Below, piece by piece: positions 51,532 through 60,058 of a stretch of DNA of 64,000 nucleotides (its first letter is position 1; every line of letters begins with the position of its first letter). A program made the position numbers and the translations under genes. The notes beneath the pieces were generated by a model. That model was not told the origin of the DNA and ran no database searches. It saw nothing but the letters and a program-made list of their open reading frames with translations. Source of the stretch: Saprospiraceae bacterium (lineage in GTDB: Bacteria; Bacteroidota; Bacteroidia; Chitinophagales; Saprospiraceae); assembly GCA_022841745.1 (NCBI GenBank), contig JALHQW010000028.1:28245-92244 (forward strand). The letters run 5' to 3'.

Positions 51532-53424
51532 ATGAGTGATTTTATCAAACACGAGTGCGGCATAGCACTGATTCGCCTTTTAAAACCGCTTGATTTCTAC
51601 CTTGAAAAGTACGGCACTGCCCTGTACGGCATCAACAAGCTGCACCTCCTCATGGAAAAGCAGCGCAACCGGGGCCAAGACGGTGCGGGCATCGCCACCA
51701 TCAAGCTCGACAGCCGACCAGGCACCAAAATCATCCACCGTAAGCGTTGCAGCAGTAGTAATTCCATCCAGACCATATTCGAGGAGGTTTACGACAACTT
51801 CAACCACCTGAAAAAGGACAAACTCAAGGATGCTGCTTGGCTAAAGGAAAACACGCCATTCACTGGTGAGTTGCTGCTTGGTCACCTCCGCTATGGCACG
51901 CACGGTGCCAATTCTGTCAAAAATGTCCATCCCTTCATCCGCAAGAGCAATTGGATAAACCGCACCCTCGTCATCGCCGGCAACTTCAACCTTACCAACG
52001 TGGACGAGCTTTTCCAAGAACTGGTAGAACTCGGCCAGTACCCCATGGAACAGACGGACACCGTCACCGTGCTGGAAAAAATTGGCCACTTCCTCGATGA
52101 CGAGGTGCAGCGCCTCCATACTTGGCACAAGCCCGACGGCCTCTCTGACCTCGAAATCAACGAACTCATTTTTGAAAACCTCGATGTGCAGCGCCTGCTC
52201 CAGCGGGCCAGCAAGCGCTTTGACGGCGGCTATGCCATGGCGGGCATGATAGGCCACGGCGACGCCTTCGTCATGCGTGACCCCAACGGGATCCGACCGG
52301 CTTTCTACTATGCCGATGACGAGGTAGTGGTCGTCACCAGCGAGCGTGCCCCTATACAGACGGCTTTCGACGTGCATTTTTCAAAAATACAGGAGATAAA
52401 GCCGGGCCATGCCCTCATCGTGAAGCGGAACGGGAAACTGAGCGAACTGCCTTTTACAGAAGTGGGCGAGCGCCGTTCTTGCTCTTTCGAGCGCATCTAT
52501 TTCAGCCGGGGCAACGACCGTGACATCTACACCGAGCGCAAGCTACTCGGCGACCAACTGACAGGGGCAGTCCTCGATGCAGTCAACTACGACCTGGAGC
52601 ACACGGTCTTTTCTTTTGTGCCAAATACTGCCGAAAGCGCCTTTTTTGGGCTTGTGAAGGGAATCGAAAAGCGGTTGAACGACATCAAGCTGCAAAAAAT
52701 CAAGGAATTGGGCGACAACCCAAGCGACAAAGACCTGCAACGGATTCTCGCCATGACGCCCCGTGTGGAAAAATTGGTACACAAAGACGCCAAGTTGCGC
52801 ACCTTCATCGCCGACGACAACTCCCGTGGCACGATGGTCACGCATGGCTACGATGTGACTTATGGCCTCGTCCGCAATGAAGAGGACACCCTCGTACTGC
52901 TCGACGACAGCATTGTACGGGGCACCACGTTGAAAGAAAGCATCATCCGCATCGCAGCGAGGCTTCGTCCCAAGAAAATCCTCATCGTGAGCAGCGCCCC
53001 CCAAATCCGATACCCCGACTGCTACGGCATTGACATGTCCAAGATGAAGGATTTCGTGGCCTTCCGTGCGCTCGTAAAACTGCTGGAGGATACCAAGCAA
53101 TCGCACCTGCTCGATGAAACTTACCAACGCTGCAAGGCCCAGATGCACCTGCCAAAGGAAGAAATCAAGAACGAGGTGCAGTTGCTGTACAGCCATTTCT
53201 CCGACGAACAAATTAGCCAAAAAATAGCTGAAATCGTGACCCCAAAGGGAATCGGTGCCAAGGTACAAGTCATCTACCAGACCCTCGATGGCCTCCACTC
53301 AGCATGCCCAAACCATACGGGCGACTGGTATTTTTCCGGCAACTACCCCACACCGGGCGGCAATAAGGTGGTGAACCGGGCTTTTATCAACTATATGGAA
53401 GGCAAGGACGAACGGGCCTATTAG
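51532..53424 (+). CDS. purF: Amidophosphoribosyltransferase (PurF-like)
   Basis: A 630-residue class II glutamine amidotransferase fused to a phosphoribosyltransferase domain, making phosphoribosylamine from PRPP and glutamine in purine synthesis. The nucleophile is C9 (HECGIAL), so an eight-residue leader must be removed for activity, as in other processed PurF enzymes. The glutamine-binding loop MEKQRNRGQDGAG and the PRPP loop LDDSIVRGTT (about 457-466) are present. The chain is longer than E. coli PurF (505 residues) with insertions in both domains, as in the long Bacteroidota type. The family assignment is clear; which of two possible paralogues it is cannot be told here. Confidence 0.87.
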   Translation: MSDFIKHECGIALIRLLKPLDFYLEKYGTALYGINKLHLLMEKQRNRGQDGAGIATIKLDSRPGTKIIHRKRCSSSNSIQTIFEEVYDNFNHLKKDKLKDAAWLKENTPFTGELLLGHLRYGTHGANSVKNVHPFIRKSNWINRTLVIAGNFNLTNVDELFQELVELGQYPMEQTDTVTVLEKIGHFLDDEVQRLHTWHKPDGLSDLEINELIFENLDVQRLLQRASKRFDGGYAMAGMIGHGDAFVMRDPNGIRPAFYYADDEVVVVTSERAPIQTAFDVHFSKIQEIKPGHALIVKRNGKLSELPFTEVGERRSCSFERIYFSRGNDRDIYTERKLLGDQLTGAVLDAVNYDLEHTVFSFVPNTAESAFFGLVKGIEKRLNDIKLQKIKELGDNPSDKDLQRILAMTPRVEKLVHKDAKLRTFIADDNSRGTMVTHGYDVTYGLVRNEEDTLVLLDDSIVRGTTLKESIIRIAARLRPKKILIVSSAPQIRYPDCYGIDMSKMKDFVAFRALVKLLEDTKQSHLLDETYQRCKAQMHLPKEEIKNEVQLLYSHFSDEQISQKIAEIVTPKGIGAKVQVIYQTLDGLHSACPNHTGDWYFSGNYPTPGGNKVVNRAFINYMEGKDERAY

Positions 53425-53710
53425 GTTGCGAGCTACAATTACCAAGCCTCCCAATAAGCACTTCCATTGTTTTTTATCAAAAAACTGCTTTTCTTTGCAG
53501 CAATAATCCTCACTACACAATCTCTAACCTTGGTTGAGGCGTTATTTGGGACAACTTAGATCCTGACCTAGCACTGACTTCTAAATTTGGAAAAGCCATA
53601 ACTCAAACCATCATTTTGAGTCAATCTCCATTTCGGCTTCTCTCCTTAATATTACTTGGTTTCACCTAAATGCATTTCACGGGATTTCATCTTAAAAACA
53701 TTCATTTCAC
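53425..53710. other. Spacer before the DUF6089 gene
   Basis: 286 bases, AT-rich. I see no consensus promoter, repeat or small gene of note. Confidence 0.5.
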
Positions 53711-54406
53711 ATGAAACGTATCCTTATTTATGTCTTGCTGCTTTCATCTTTTGTTTCGTTTGGCCAGCAAAAGGTCGAAATAGGATTCTCTGGCGGCTTC
53801 GCCAACTACCAAGGCGACCTAGTGGAAGACCCCATTGACTTTTCCGAAACCAAGTTTTCTTATGGCGGTTTCCTCCGCTACCATATTGGCGACAAAATAA
53901 AACTGAGAGGGAACTTCCTGCACGCCTTTATTTCTGGCAACGACGCCAATGCAACGGGCACACTAAAGGATCGTGGCTGGAGTTTTGATTCCGATTTGTT
54001 GGAAGCCACGCTAATCGGCGAGTACCACCCGCTTGGCAAGGAACGCTACGGCAGTACGGGCATTTTCGAGCGCCGAATTTCGCCTTATATCGGAATGGGA
54101 CTTGGCATGGCCTATTTTAGGCCCAAAGTGAGCGTCACCAACCCAGAAGATGCATCCTTGTTCCCTGAGGCCAGCGAAAAGACCACTTCGCTCAGCATCC
54201 CAATTGTCGTTGGGGCGAGGGCCGACTTGTTCGAGTTCTTCTCACTTGGCCTGGAGGTTGGTTGGCGGGCCACCCTCAACGACTACCTCGATGGCGTGAG
54301 CCAAAACGGAAGGCAAGACCGCAACGACTGGTACGTGTTGGCAGGTTTCACGGCCTCTTTCTTCTTTGGCAGTGTAGAACCTGACTACAATTTCGAGGCG
54401 AAATGA
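53711..54406 (+). CDS. DUF6089 outer membrane protein
   Basis: A 231-residue exported protein with a signal peptide ending near SFGQ. The mature chain has alternating beta segments of an outer membrane barrel: VEIGFSGGFANYQGDL, then FSYGGFLRYHIGDKIKL, and a final WYVLAGFTASFFFG. This matches the DUF6089 family of Bacteroidota, small porin-like or surface proteins of unknown role. The gene is followed at once by a tandem repeat array. Confidence 0.82.
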   Translation: MKRILIYVLLLSSFVSFGQQKVEIGFSGGFANYQGDLVEDPIDFSETKFSYGGFLRYHIGDKIKLRGNFLHAFISGNDANATGTLKDRGWSFDSDLLEATLIGEYHPLGKERYGSTGIFERRISPYIGMGLGMAYFRPKVSVTNPEDASLFPEASEKTTSLSIPIVVGARADLFEFFSLGLEVGWRATLNDYLDGVSQNGRQDRNDWYVLAGFTASFFFGSVEPDYNFEAK

Positions 54407-54418
54407 TGGGCAAGGAGC

Positions 54419-54525
54419 GGGTTTTCGGGTTTTCGGGTTTTCGGGTTTTCGGGTTTTCGGGTTTTCGGGTTTTCGGGGCAGGTGTTCAACCCGAACACCT
54501 CAGAACCCGAAAACCCAGAACCCCT
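54419..54525. repeat. Tandem octamer array with inverted arm (GGGTTTTC)
   Basis: About seven tandem copies of GGGTTTTC (54419-54476) are followed by a short hairpin, GGTGTTC/GAACACC (54481-54499), and an inverted tail with AACCCGAAAACCC (54504-54517). The arms can pair into a large hairpin between two convergent genes (DUF6089 and DUF3109), so it may serve as a bidirectional terminator. Confidence 0.85.
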
Positions 54526-54534
54526 CCCAATGCC

Positions 54535-55113
54535 TCACCCCTTCAAATATCCCGCCGCCGCCGCCATTTCTTCGTAGAACGCCTCGCCGTACTTGCGTAC
54601 GATGGCATCCTTGACGAATTGATAGACAGGCAACTTGGCAGCCTTGCCAGCCGTACAGGCCGCCGAACAGATGTCCCAAACATCATAGTTCAGCGCCTCG
54701 AAATCCACATGGGGGTTGTAGGAAACCCGAACAGGGTAGAGGTGGCAGGAAATGGGCTTCTTGAAATGGGTGACCCCTGCTTCATAAGCTTTTTCGATGC
54801 CACATTTGGCGATGCCGTTCTCCTCGAAGGTGAGGTAGGCGCAGGCTCCATCCGCTAGCAGGGGCGTGCCAGGGCCTTTCAAGCCAGGGAAATAAACATG
54901 GACACCCTGTCGCTCAATGGCCTCAATGCCCACTGGCCGTAGGAAGGGCTTGATGTCATCATAAATTTGAGAGAGCGTTTCCAGTTCCTCCGCTTCGAGC
55001 GGGGCACCGAAATCCCCCTCCCAACAGCAGGCGCCCTTACAGGCATTGAGGTTGCACAGGAACTGCTCGGTGAGCACTTCTTCGCTTACGAGTATGTCTT
55101 GGACGATGACCAA
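54535..55113 (-). CDS. DUF3109 family cysteine-rich protein
   Basis: A 192-residue protein of the DUF3109 family. The pattern LCNLNACKGACC followed by EGDFGAPL, and further cysteines at positions in DGACAYL, AKCGIE, ISCHLYP and ICSAACTAG, suggest a metal or iron-sulfur binding protein. The start is a TTG at 55111-55113: in the relatives I know, the same position is a methionine (MIIV-type start). No function is established. It converges with the DUF6089 gene. Confidence 0.85.
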   Translation of the reverse strand: MVIVQDILVSEEVLTEQFLCNLNACKGACCWEGDFGAPLEAEELETLSQIYDDIKPFLRPVGIEAIERQGVHVYFPGLKGPGTPLLADGACAYLTFEENGIAKCGIEKAYEAGVTHFKKPISCHLYPVRVSYNPHVDFEALNYDVWDICSAACTAGKAAKLPVYQFVKDAIVRKYGEAFYEEMAAAAGYLKG

Positions 55114-55229
55114 ATCAAGCTGTTTTTGCCTGACATTTTACTTTTTAAGTAAAAAACAAGGGTGTCGGGCTGTTAGTGTTGCGCACTGTTGTATTTTAGC
55201 GGCAAATGTATTTCAAAAAAAACGTGAAG

Positions 55230-55661
55230 ATGAAAAATCTGATGACCTGCCTTGCCCTGTTGTTCTTTGCCGCAATGGGCATTCATGCCCAAACCGCAGT
55301 GGCTACCACCTCCACGGCCCAACAGGCCACTGAAAAACTCACCCAACTTTATGGCCTTGATGATAAACAGCAAGCCGACATGTTGGAAATACAAGAGCGC
55401 AAGCTCCGTAACCTCGCAGAAATTGAGCCTTTGAAGGCCAGCGACCCAACAGCCTACACCTTGAAACTGCGTTCTGCGCAGGCAGGAACCCACGCCTCCA
55501 TCCAGCGGCTTTTGAACGAGGAGCAAATAAAGCTATTCACGCAGGAGCAACAACGGCTTCGAGAGGAGAAGTCCAATGCTTACAAGCTGCTAAAAACGAG
55601 TGGGGCCAGCCAGCAAGAAATTGAGCGGAAAATGATCGAGTACGACCTACAGACCATGTGA
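55230..55661 (+). CDS. Exported helical protein, Spy/DUF4890-like
   Basis: A 143-residue exported protein starting at the ATG at 55230 (MKNLMTCL) with a signal peptide ending near GIHAQ. The mature part is a long amphipathic helical protein (LYGLDDKQQADMLEIQERK, then LLNEEQIKLFTQEQQRL) like Spy/CpxP or DUF4890 envelope proteins, but the classical LTxxQ motif is only weakly present (LTQLYG). Another ATG at 55206 would add eight residues. It is followed by a terminator. Confidence 0.72.
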   Translation: MKNLMTCLALLFFAAMGIHAQTAVATTSTAQQATEKLTQLYGLDDKQQADMLEIQERKLRNLAEIEPLKASDPTAYTLKLRSAQAGTHASIQRLLNEEQIKLFTQEQQRLREEKSNAYKLLKTSGASQQEIERKMIEYDLQTM

Positions 55662-55700
55662 TGAATGGCATATTGCGAAGCAAAAAACAACTGCAAAGGG

Positions 55701-55729
55701 GCGGTGCGGATATTTCGTACCGCTTTTTT
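55701..55729 (+). terminator. Rho-independent terminator
   Basis: GCGGTGCGG pairs with TCGTACCGC (two wobble pairs) and is followed by TTTTTTG. It ends the exported helical protein gene 40 bases past its stop. Confidence 0.8.
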
Positions 55730-55927
55730 GTTTTTGAGTGAGTTGAGGGATGTCAAAATTTCTACTTTTACCGCCCGAACCGAAAACCATGTGGGGGCAG
55801 TGACGTTATTGCCAACAACATCCACCAGATAAAATCCTGGCAACTGCTTGGTAGGGGTTGGTAGGGGTAGAAAAACTTTTTTCCCTACCCGCACAGCCTT
55901 CAGGTAGTTCCAAATCCCGCAGCGTAA

Positions 55928-57241
55928 ATGGATCCGCTAAAACAGAAATTCTTCCAAAAATCATCCGAGGTCAAACAAGAGATCAAGGCCCTGCTCGCCG
56001 AGCACGGCAATGTCGTTGTTGACGAAGTCACCCTCAGCCAAGTATTCGGTGGTGGCCGTGACATCATCTTCATGCTTTGGGAGCCTTCCCTGCTCGACGC
56101 ACAGGAAGGCATCCGCTTCCGGGGCTATTCCCTGCCAGAGCTTCGGGAAAAACTCCCCAAGGGCAAGGGCAAAGAGCCGCTGCCAGAAGGGCTTTTCTGG
56201 CTCATGTTGGTGGACGAAATCCCCACGGAGGAGGAAGTCGCCTGGCTCAGCGACGAATGGGAGCGCCGCTGCAAAGTGCCGCCCCACGTCTGCAAGGTGC
56301 TGGATGACCTGCCTACCAGCACCCACCCCATGACCCAGTTCACCATTGCCATCACCGCCATGCAGACGGACTCCGAGTTCGCCCGCAGGTACAGCCAGGG
56401 CATGAGCAAGAACGACTACTGGGATGCCGCCTACGAAGACTCCATGAACCTCATCGCAAGGCTACCCGGCATCGCTGCCTATATCTATCGCCGCACCTAC
56501 CACGGCGGCAACCACATCAAGGCCGACCGTTCCTTGGACTGGGGCGCTAACCTCGCCCACATGCTCGGCGTATCCAAGAGCGACGACTTCCGCAACTTCA
56601 TGCGCCTGTACATGACCATCCATGCCGACCACGAGGGCGGCAATGCGTCGGCGCATACGCTGCACCTGATTGGCTCTACCCTCAGCGACCCTTACTTGTC
56701 GTTTGCTGGCGCAATGACCTCACTGGCCGGCCCATTGCACGGCCTCGCCAACCAGGAGGTCATCCACTGGGTATTCCAGATGGTGAACCAACTCGGCACC
56801 CGCAACCCCACGAAGGAACAGATTGCCAGTTACGTGGAGGCTACCCTTGCTGGTGGCAAAGTGGTACCCGGCTACGGCCATGCGGTGCTGCGCAAACCAG
56901 ACCCCCGCTTCATCGAGCAGGTTCGCTTCGCAAAGGAATACTGCCCCGACGACGAGATAGTGAACGTGATTTGGAAGGTATTTGAAGTGGTGCCGCCCAT
57001 CCTCCAGGGCCTTGGCAAAATCAAGAACCCGTGGCCCAACGTGGATGCCCACTCTGGCGCCATCCTCGTCCACTACGGCCTCGACCAATACAGCTTCTAT
57101 ACAGTGCTGTTCGGCGTATCAAGGTCACTCGGCGTATTGGCCTCGCTTTGCTGGTCGAGGGCGCTGGGCATGCCGCTGGAGCGGCCCAAATCCGTTAACA
57201 TGGATTGGGTGAAGCAGTTCCTGGCATCGAAAAAAGCGTGA
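55928..57241 (+). CDS. gltA: Citrate synthase, eukaryotic-like type
   Basis: A 437-residue citrate synthase, condensing oxaloacetate with acetyl-CoA at the head of the TCA cycle. The sequence is of the mitochondrial-like (type I, non-allosteric) form rather than the E. coli hexameric form: IHADHEGGNASAHTLHL, then GPLHGLANQEV (active-site histidine), then PGYGHAVLRKPDPR, and NVDAHSGA near the C-terminus (active-site aspartate). It has its own terminator (57301-57345). No other TCA genes are nearby. Confidence 0.93.
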   Translation: MDPLKQKFFQKSSEVKQEIKALLAEHGNVVVDEVTLSQVFGGGRDIIFMLWEPSLLDAQEGIRFRGYSLPELREKLPKGKGKEPLPEGLFWLMLVDEIPTEEEVAWLSDEWERRCKVPPHVCKVLDDLPTSTHPMTQFTIAITAMQTDSEFARRYSQGMSKNDYWDAAYEDSMNLIARLPGIAAYIYRRTYHGGNHIKADRSLDWGANLAHMLGVSKSDDFRNFMRLYMTIHADHEGGNASAHTLHLIGSTLSDPYLSFAGAMTSLAGPLHGLANQEVIHWVFQMVNQLGTRNPTKEQIASYVEATLAGGKVVPGYGHAVLRKPDPRFIEQVRFAKEYCPDDEIVNVIWKVFEVVPPILQGLGKIKNPWPNVDAHSGAILVHYGLDQYSFYTVLFGVSRSLGVLASLCWSRALGMPLERPKSVNMDWVKQFLASKKA

Positions 57242-57300
57242 GAAATGATGAACCTGCTTGATGTCGGTGCAATCGTTTTCATTTTTTGAAATAACAATAT

Positions 57301-57345
57301 CAAATGGTTTCGGTCAACCTACTTGGCCGGAACCATTTGTTTTTT
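57301..57345 (+). terminator. Rho-independent terminator of the citrate synthase gene
   Basis: CAAATGGTTTCGG and CCGGAACCATTTG form a 13-bp stem with one mismatch, followed by TTTTTTG. Confidence 0.88.
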
Positions 57346-57355
57346 GCTACCTTTG
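57323..57355 (+). promoter_or_regulatory. Putative promoter of the PBP4-type gene
   Basis: TACCTTTG at 57348-57355, with TTG at 57323-57325 giving a 22-base spacer. The boxes overlap the citrate synthase terminator, so termination and initiation are tightly packed. Leader of about 50 bases. Confidence 0.55.
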
Positions 57356-57410
57356 AAAACCAAACCAAAGAGGCAATTGACCGATTAAACAATCAATCCA
57401 ACCGTTTTTC

Positions 57411-58763
57411 ATGAACAATCCATTCTTGGCAATATTGCTTGCCGTATTGCTGTTGCCGACCTCCGCATTTTCCCAAAAGAACAAAAAGAAAAAAGCCGAG
57501 AAAGAGATTGCCGAAACAAAGGTGAAGGACTATGGCATCGAAGATTCCGAATTGTTCAACCGGGCCTTCACGGGCTTTGCGCTCTACGACCCCGCCGAAG
57601 GCAAGATGCTCTACCAACGCAACGCTGACAAATACTACACCCCCGCTTCCAACACCAAGATATTGACGCTTTATGCCAGCCTGCGCACGCTCGGCGACTC
57701 CATCCCGGCACTCCAGTACAGCCGCCAAGGCAGTTTCCTTGTGTTTTGGGGGACGGGCGACCCCTCCTTCCTCAACCCCCACTTGACGCAGAACACGCAG
57801 GTCTATGATTTTTTGAAAAACAGCAGGGAGCAGCTCCTGTTCTGCCCCACCAACTATAAGGACAAGCGCTACGGCTCCGGCTGGATGTGGGACGACAATT
57901 TCTACGATTATCAAGCCGAAAAATCGCCGCTGCCCGTTTACAGCAATGTGGCCCATTTCAGCCAGGAAGACCTCACTTCGGGCATCACTGTGCAGCCAGC
58001 GTTTTTGGGTAAATACCTTGAGCACGACTCTACCCTCCACGCCGACGACTATGTTGGCAGGGATGAATTCGGCAACCGATTTTCTTTCAACAACGTTGCG
58101 AAAGCAGGCAAAAAATTCGAATGGCATGTGCCATTCAAGGCTACCCCACATTTCGTGACCGAGCTATTGGCAGATACCTTGAAACGCCACGTGAGCTTGC
58201 TGGAAGCCAATATGCCGCCACCCGCCGATGCCAAAACGCTTTACAGCATCAAAGCTGACACCCTTTATACCCGGATGATGCAGGAAAGCGACAACTTCAT
58301 TGCGGAGCAACTGCTAATGCTCTGCGCTTGGCAACGCACAGGCGCCATGAACACGGAAAAGGCCATCGAATTTGCCGAAAAAAACCACTTGAACGGCCTA
58401 CCCGATGACCCCAAATGGGTGGACGGCTCTGGCCTCAGCCGCTACAACCTCGTGACCCCTCGCACGCTGGTGGAAGTGCTCAACCGTATCCAACAAACCG
58501 TGCCAAGGCAGCGGCTCTTCGGCATATTCCCCGCTGGCGGCGTCAATGGCACCATCAAGGATAACTATAAAAACGGGGATTCGCCCTACGTTTTCGCCAA
58601 GACGGGCACCCTACGGCACAACCACAGCCTGAGCGGCTACCTCATCACCAAGAAAGGCAAAATGCTGATTTTCAGCTTCATGCACAACAACTACACGGGT
58701 AGCATGAGCGCCCTGCGCAAAGAGATGAACAAGGTTTTGCGGGAGGTGTATGAGGGGAATTGA
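57411..58763 (+). CDS. dacB: D-alanyl-D-alanine carboxypeptidase/endopeptidase (PBP4, S13)
   Basis: A 450-residue exported penicillin-binding protein with a signal peptide ending near SAFSQ. The motifs are SxxK at S80-K83 (TPASNTK), SxN as SDN near 293 (QESDNFIAEQ) and KTG near 397-399 (FAKTGTLRHN). It trims or cleaves peptide crosslinks in peptidoglycan. A lysine-rich stretch follows the signal peptide. Length is close to that of E. coli DacB (477). Confidence 0.9.
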   Translation: MNNPFLAILLAVLLLPTSAFSQKNKKKKAEKEIAETKVKDYGIEDSELFNRAFTGFALYDPAEGKMLYQRNADKYYTPASNTKILTLYASLRTLGDSIPALQYSRQGSFLVFWGTGDPSFLNPHLTQNTQVYDFLKNSREQLLFCPTNYKDKRYGSGWMWDDNFYDYQAEKSPLPVYSNVAHFSQEDLTSGITVQPAFLGKYLEHDSTLHADDYVGRDEFGNRFSFNNVAKAGKKFEWHVPFKATPHFVTELLADTLKRHVSLLEANMPPPADAKTLYSIKADTLYTRMMQESDNFIAEQLLMLCAWQRTGAMNTEKAIEFAEKNHLNGLPDDPKWVDGSGLSRYNLVTPRTLVEVLNRIQQTVPRQRLFGIFPAGGVNGTIKDNYKNGDSPYVFAKTGTLRHNHSLSGYLITKKGKMLIFSFMHNNYTGSMSALRKEMNKVLREVYEGN

Positions 58764-58796
58764 AGGTGCTGGATACTGGATACTGGCAACTCGAAA
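58764..58796. repeat. Tandem heptamer repeat (CTGGATA)
   Basis: Two complete copies and a partial copy of CTGGATA fill the short gap between the convergent dacB and YgjP-like genes. Confidence 0.6.
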
Positions 58797-59654
58797 CTAA
58801 AAATTACAGGAGTGCCAGTTTTGCCGCAGCCATTTCTTTTTTTCCTTGAAATCGGGCATGGCATCCTCAACATGCTTCCAGAAGCGGGGCGAATGGTTCA
58901 TTTCGAGCAGGTGCGCCAGTTCGTGGATGATGACATAGTCCACCACATCATCAGGGGCGAAAAGCAGGCAGGTACTGAGGTTGATATTGCCGACGTGGGA
59001 GCAACTGCCCCAGTTGGAAGTGTTGTACTTGAGTGATACACCCTTGATTTCTTTCCTAAAAAAAAGATGGTTCAGTTCCATGACCCGCCGTTCGATATGT
59101 GGCAGGAAATCTTGCGCCACTACCCGACTCAGCAACTGCCGAATGGCCTTGGTGCGGCTGGCCTCATTATCGGCCTTGGTCAGGCGGAGGTGGATGGTGC
59201 GGCCATGCAAGCGGGCGGCGTGGGTCTTATTGTCCGTCCAGTCAATCTTGAGTTCATAGCTGCGTGGACCGACTTGTAACTGGTCGCCATCTTGGTAGGT
59301 CTTGCCAAGGGCATGGCCTTCTTCCGGGCCTTTCTCGGCAAGCTTCTCCATGACCCAGTCCTTGAAACGGGCTAAGTGCCGCTCTTTTTCGGCGGCCAAC
59401 ATCAAGCTGGGCAGGCGGCAGATGGCCCCAGCCTTGCCAAGCGAAAAGCGCACGCCTCTCCGCATCTCGACATATATCTTGGCGGGTATCCGGCGCTCCC
59501 CTATTTCAATAAAGGTATGCGCTGGCTTGGGTTTGGATTTTTTGAACAGCTTCAAAGTGGAGGCAAGTAAAAGGGACAAAGGCAAAAATAGCACGTTGCC
59601 AGCTTCTGCCACTTCACTTTTTAGTTTGTCCTTTTTACTTTGTATATAAAACAA
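58797..59654 (-). CDS. YgjP/SprT-like zinc metallopeptidase
   Basis: A 285-residue frame with a DUF45/YgjP-type domain. The zinc motif is HELAH (H244, E245, H248) followed by H255 in EMNHSPRFW, the third ligand; the HPt-free N-terminal half carries RRIPAKIYVEMRRGVRFS. The substrate is unknown. The start is doubtful: the listed frame opens with a TTG five bases beyond the rpmH terminator hairpin, and internal candidates exist at a GTG (residue 15), a TTG (about 38) and the ATG at residue 64. A TATTTTTG box inside the first 30 codons suggests transcription begins there, favouring a later start. Confidence 0.82.
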   Translation of the reverse strand: MFYIQSKKDKLKSEVAEAGNVLFLPLSLLLASTLKLFKKSKPKPAHTFIEIGERRIPAKIYVEMRRGVRFSLGKAGAICRLPSLMLAAEKERHLARFKDWVMEKLAEKGPEEGHALGKTYQDGDQLQVGPRSYELKIDWTDNKTHAARLHGRTIHLRLTKADNEASRTKAIRQLLSRVVAQDFLPHIERRVMELNHLFFRKEIKGVSLKYNTSNWGSCSHVGNINLSTCLLFAPDDVVDYVIIHELAHLLEMNHSPRFWKHVEDAMPDFKEKKKWLRQNWHSCNF

Positions 59655-59658
59655 ACAG

Positions 59659-59693
59659 CAAAGCCCGAAGCGGATGTACCACTTCGGGCTTTG
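59659..59693 (-). terminator. rpmH terminator
   Basis: A perfect 12-bp stem, CAAAGCCCGAAG with CTTCGGGCTTTG, with an 11-base loop. On the reverse strand it is followed by TGTTTGTTTT. It lies 32 bases after the rpmH stop. Confidence 0.85.
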
Positions 59694-59724
59694 CGCCTGA
59701 AATTATGATAACAGCAATCGCTGC

Positions 59725-59880
59725 TTATTTCACGTGCTTCTCATCGGAAACCGACAGTTTCCAACGGCCTTGTGCCCTGCGACGGGACAACACTTTGCGG
59801 CCATTTTTGGTGCTCATGCGCTCACGGAAACCGTGCTTGTTAGCTCTTTTTCTTCTCGAAGGTTGAAAGGTCCTTTTCAT
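59725..59880 (-). CDS. rpmH: Large-subunit ribosomal protein L34
   Basis: A 51-residue, very basic protein starting at the ATG at 59878-59880: [20 protein letters not shown], then [19 protein letters not shown], the conserved L34 core, and a C-terminal extension of [10 protein letters not shown]34 usually ends around residue 44-46, so this one is slightly long. It has its own promoter and terminator. The neighbours rnpA, yidC and dnaA, seen beside rpmH in many bacteria, are absent, so this locus gives no evidence for the origin of replication. Confidence 0.95.
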   Translation of the reverse strand: MKRTFQPSRRKRANKHGFRERMSTKNGRKVLSRRRAQGRWKLSVSDEKHVK

Positions 59881-59930
59881 TTTATCGTCAAATTTACGGA
59901 TTCAAAATAAGCCCTTTTTCAAAGGGACGG

Positions 59931-59962
59931 CAAAGGTAGCTTTTTTGGTTGTAAAATCCCAA
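59931..59962 (-). promoter_or_regulatory. rpmH promoter
   Basis: On the reverse strand, TTG (59962-59960), 21 bases, TACCTTTG (59938-59931). Transcription would start near 59924, leaving a leader of about 45 bases. Confidence 0.65.
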
Positions 59963-60058
59963 GCAGTGACAGGGATTTTTTTCATGGTGTAAGAATACTA
60001 TTCCATTATCTACCTTTACCCGCACTTACCAACACACCAAGTTTTAATTACGAAGAAG

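Noticed and set aside
54403..54858. A forward open frame of 151 codons through the octamer array
   Set aside because: Its first third is repeat-encoded (GFSGFRVF units) and the rest is antisense to the well-supported DUF3109 gene.
59725..59880. rpmH as a marker of the chromosome origin
   Set aside because: dnaA, rnpA and yidC are not adjacent, and no cluster of DnaA-box sequences was seen.
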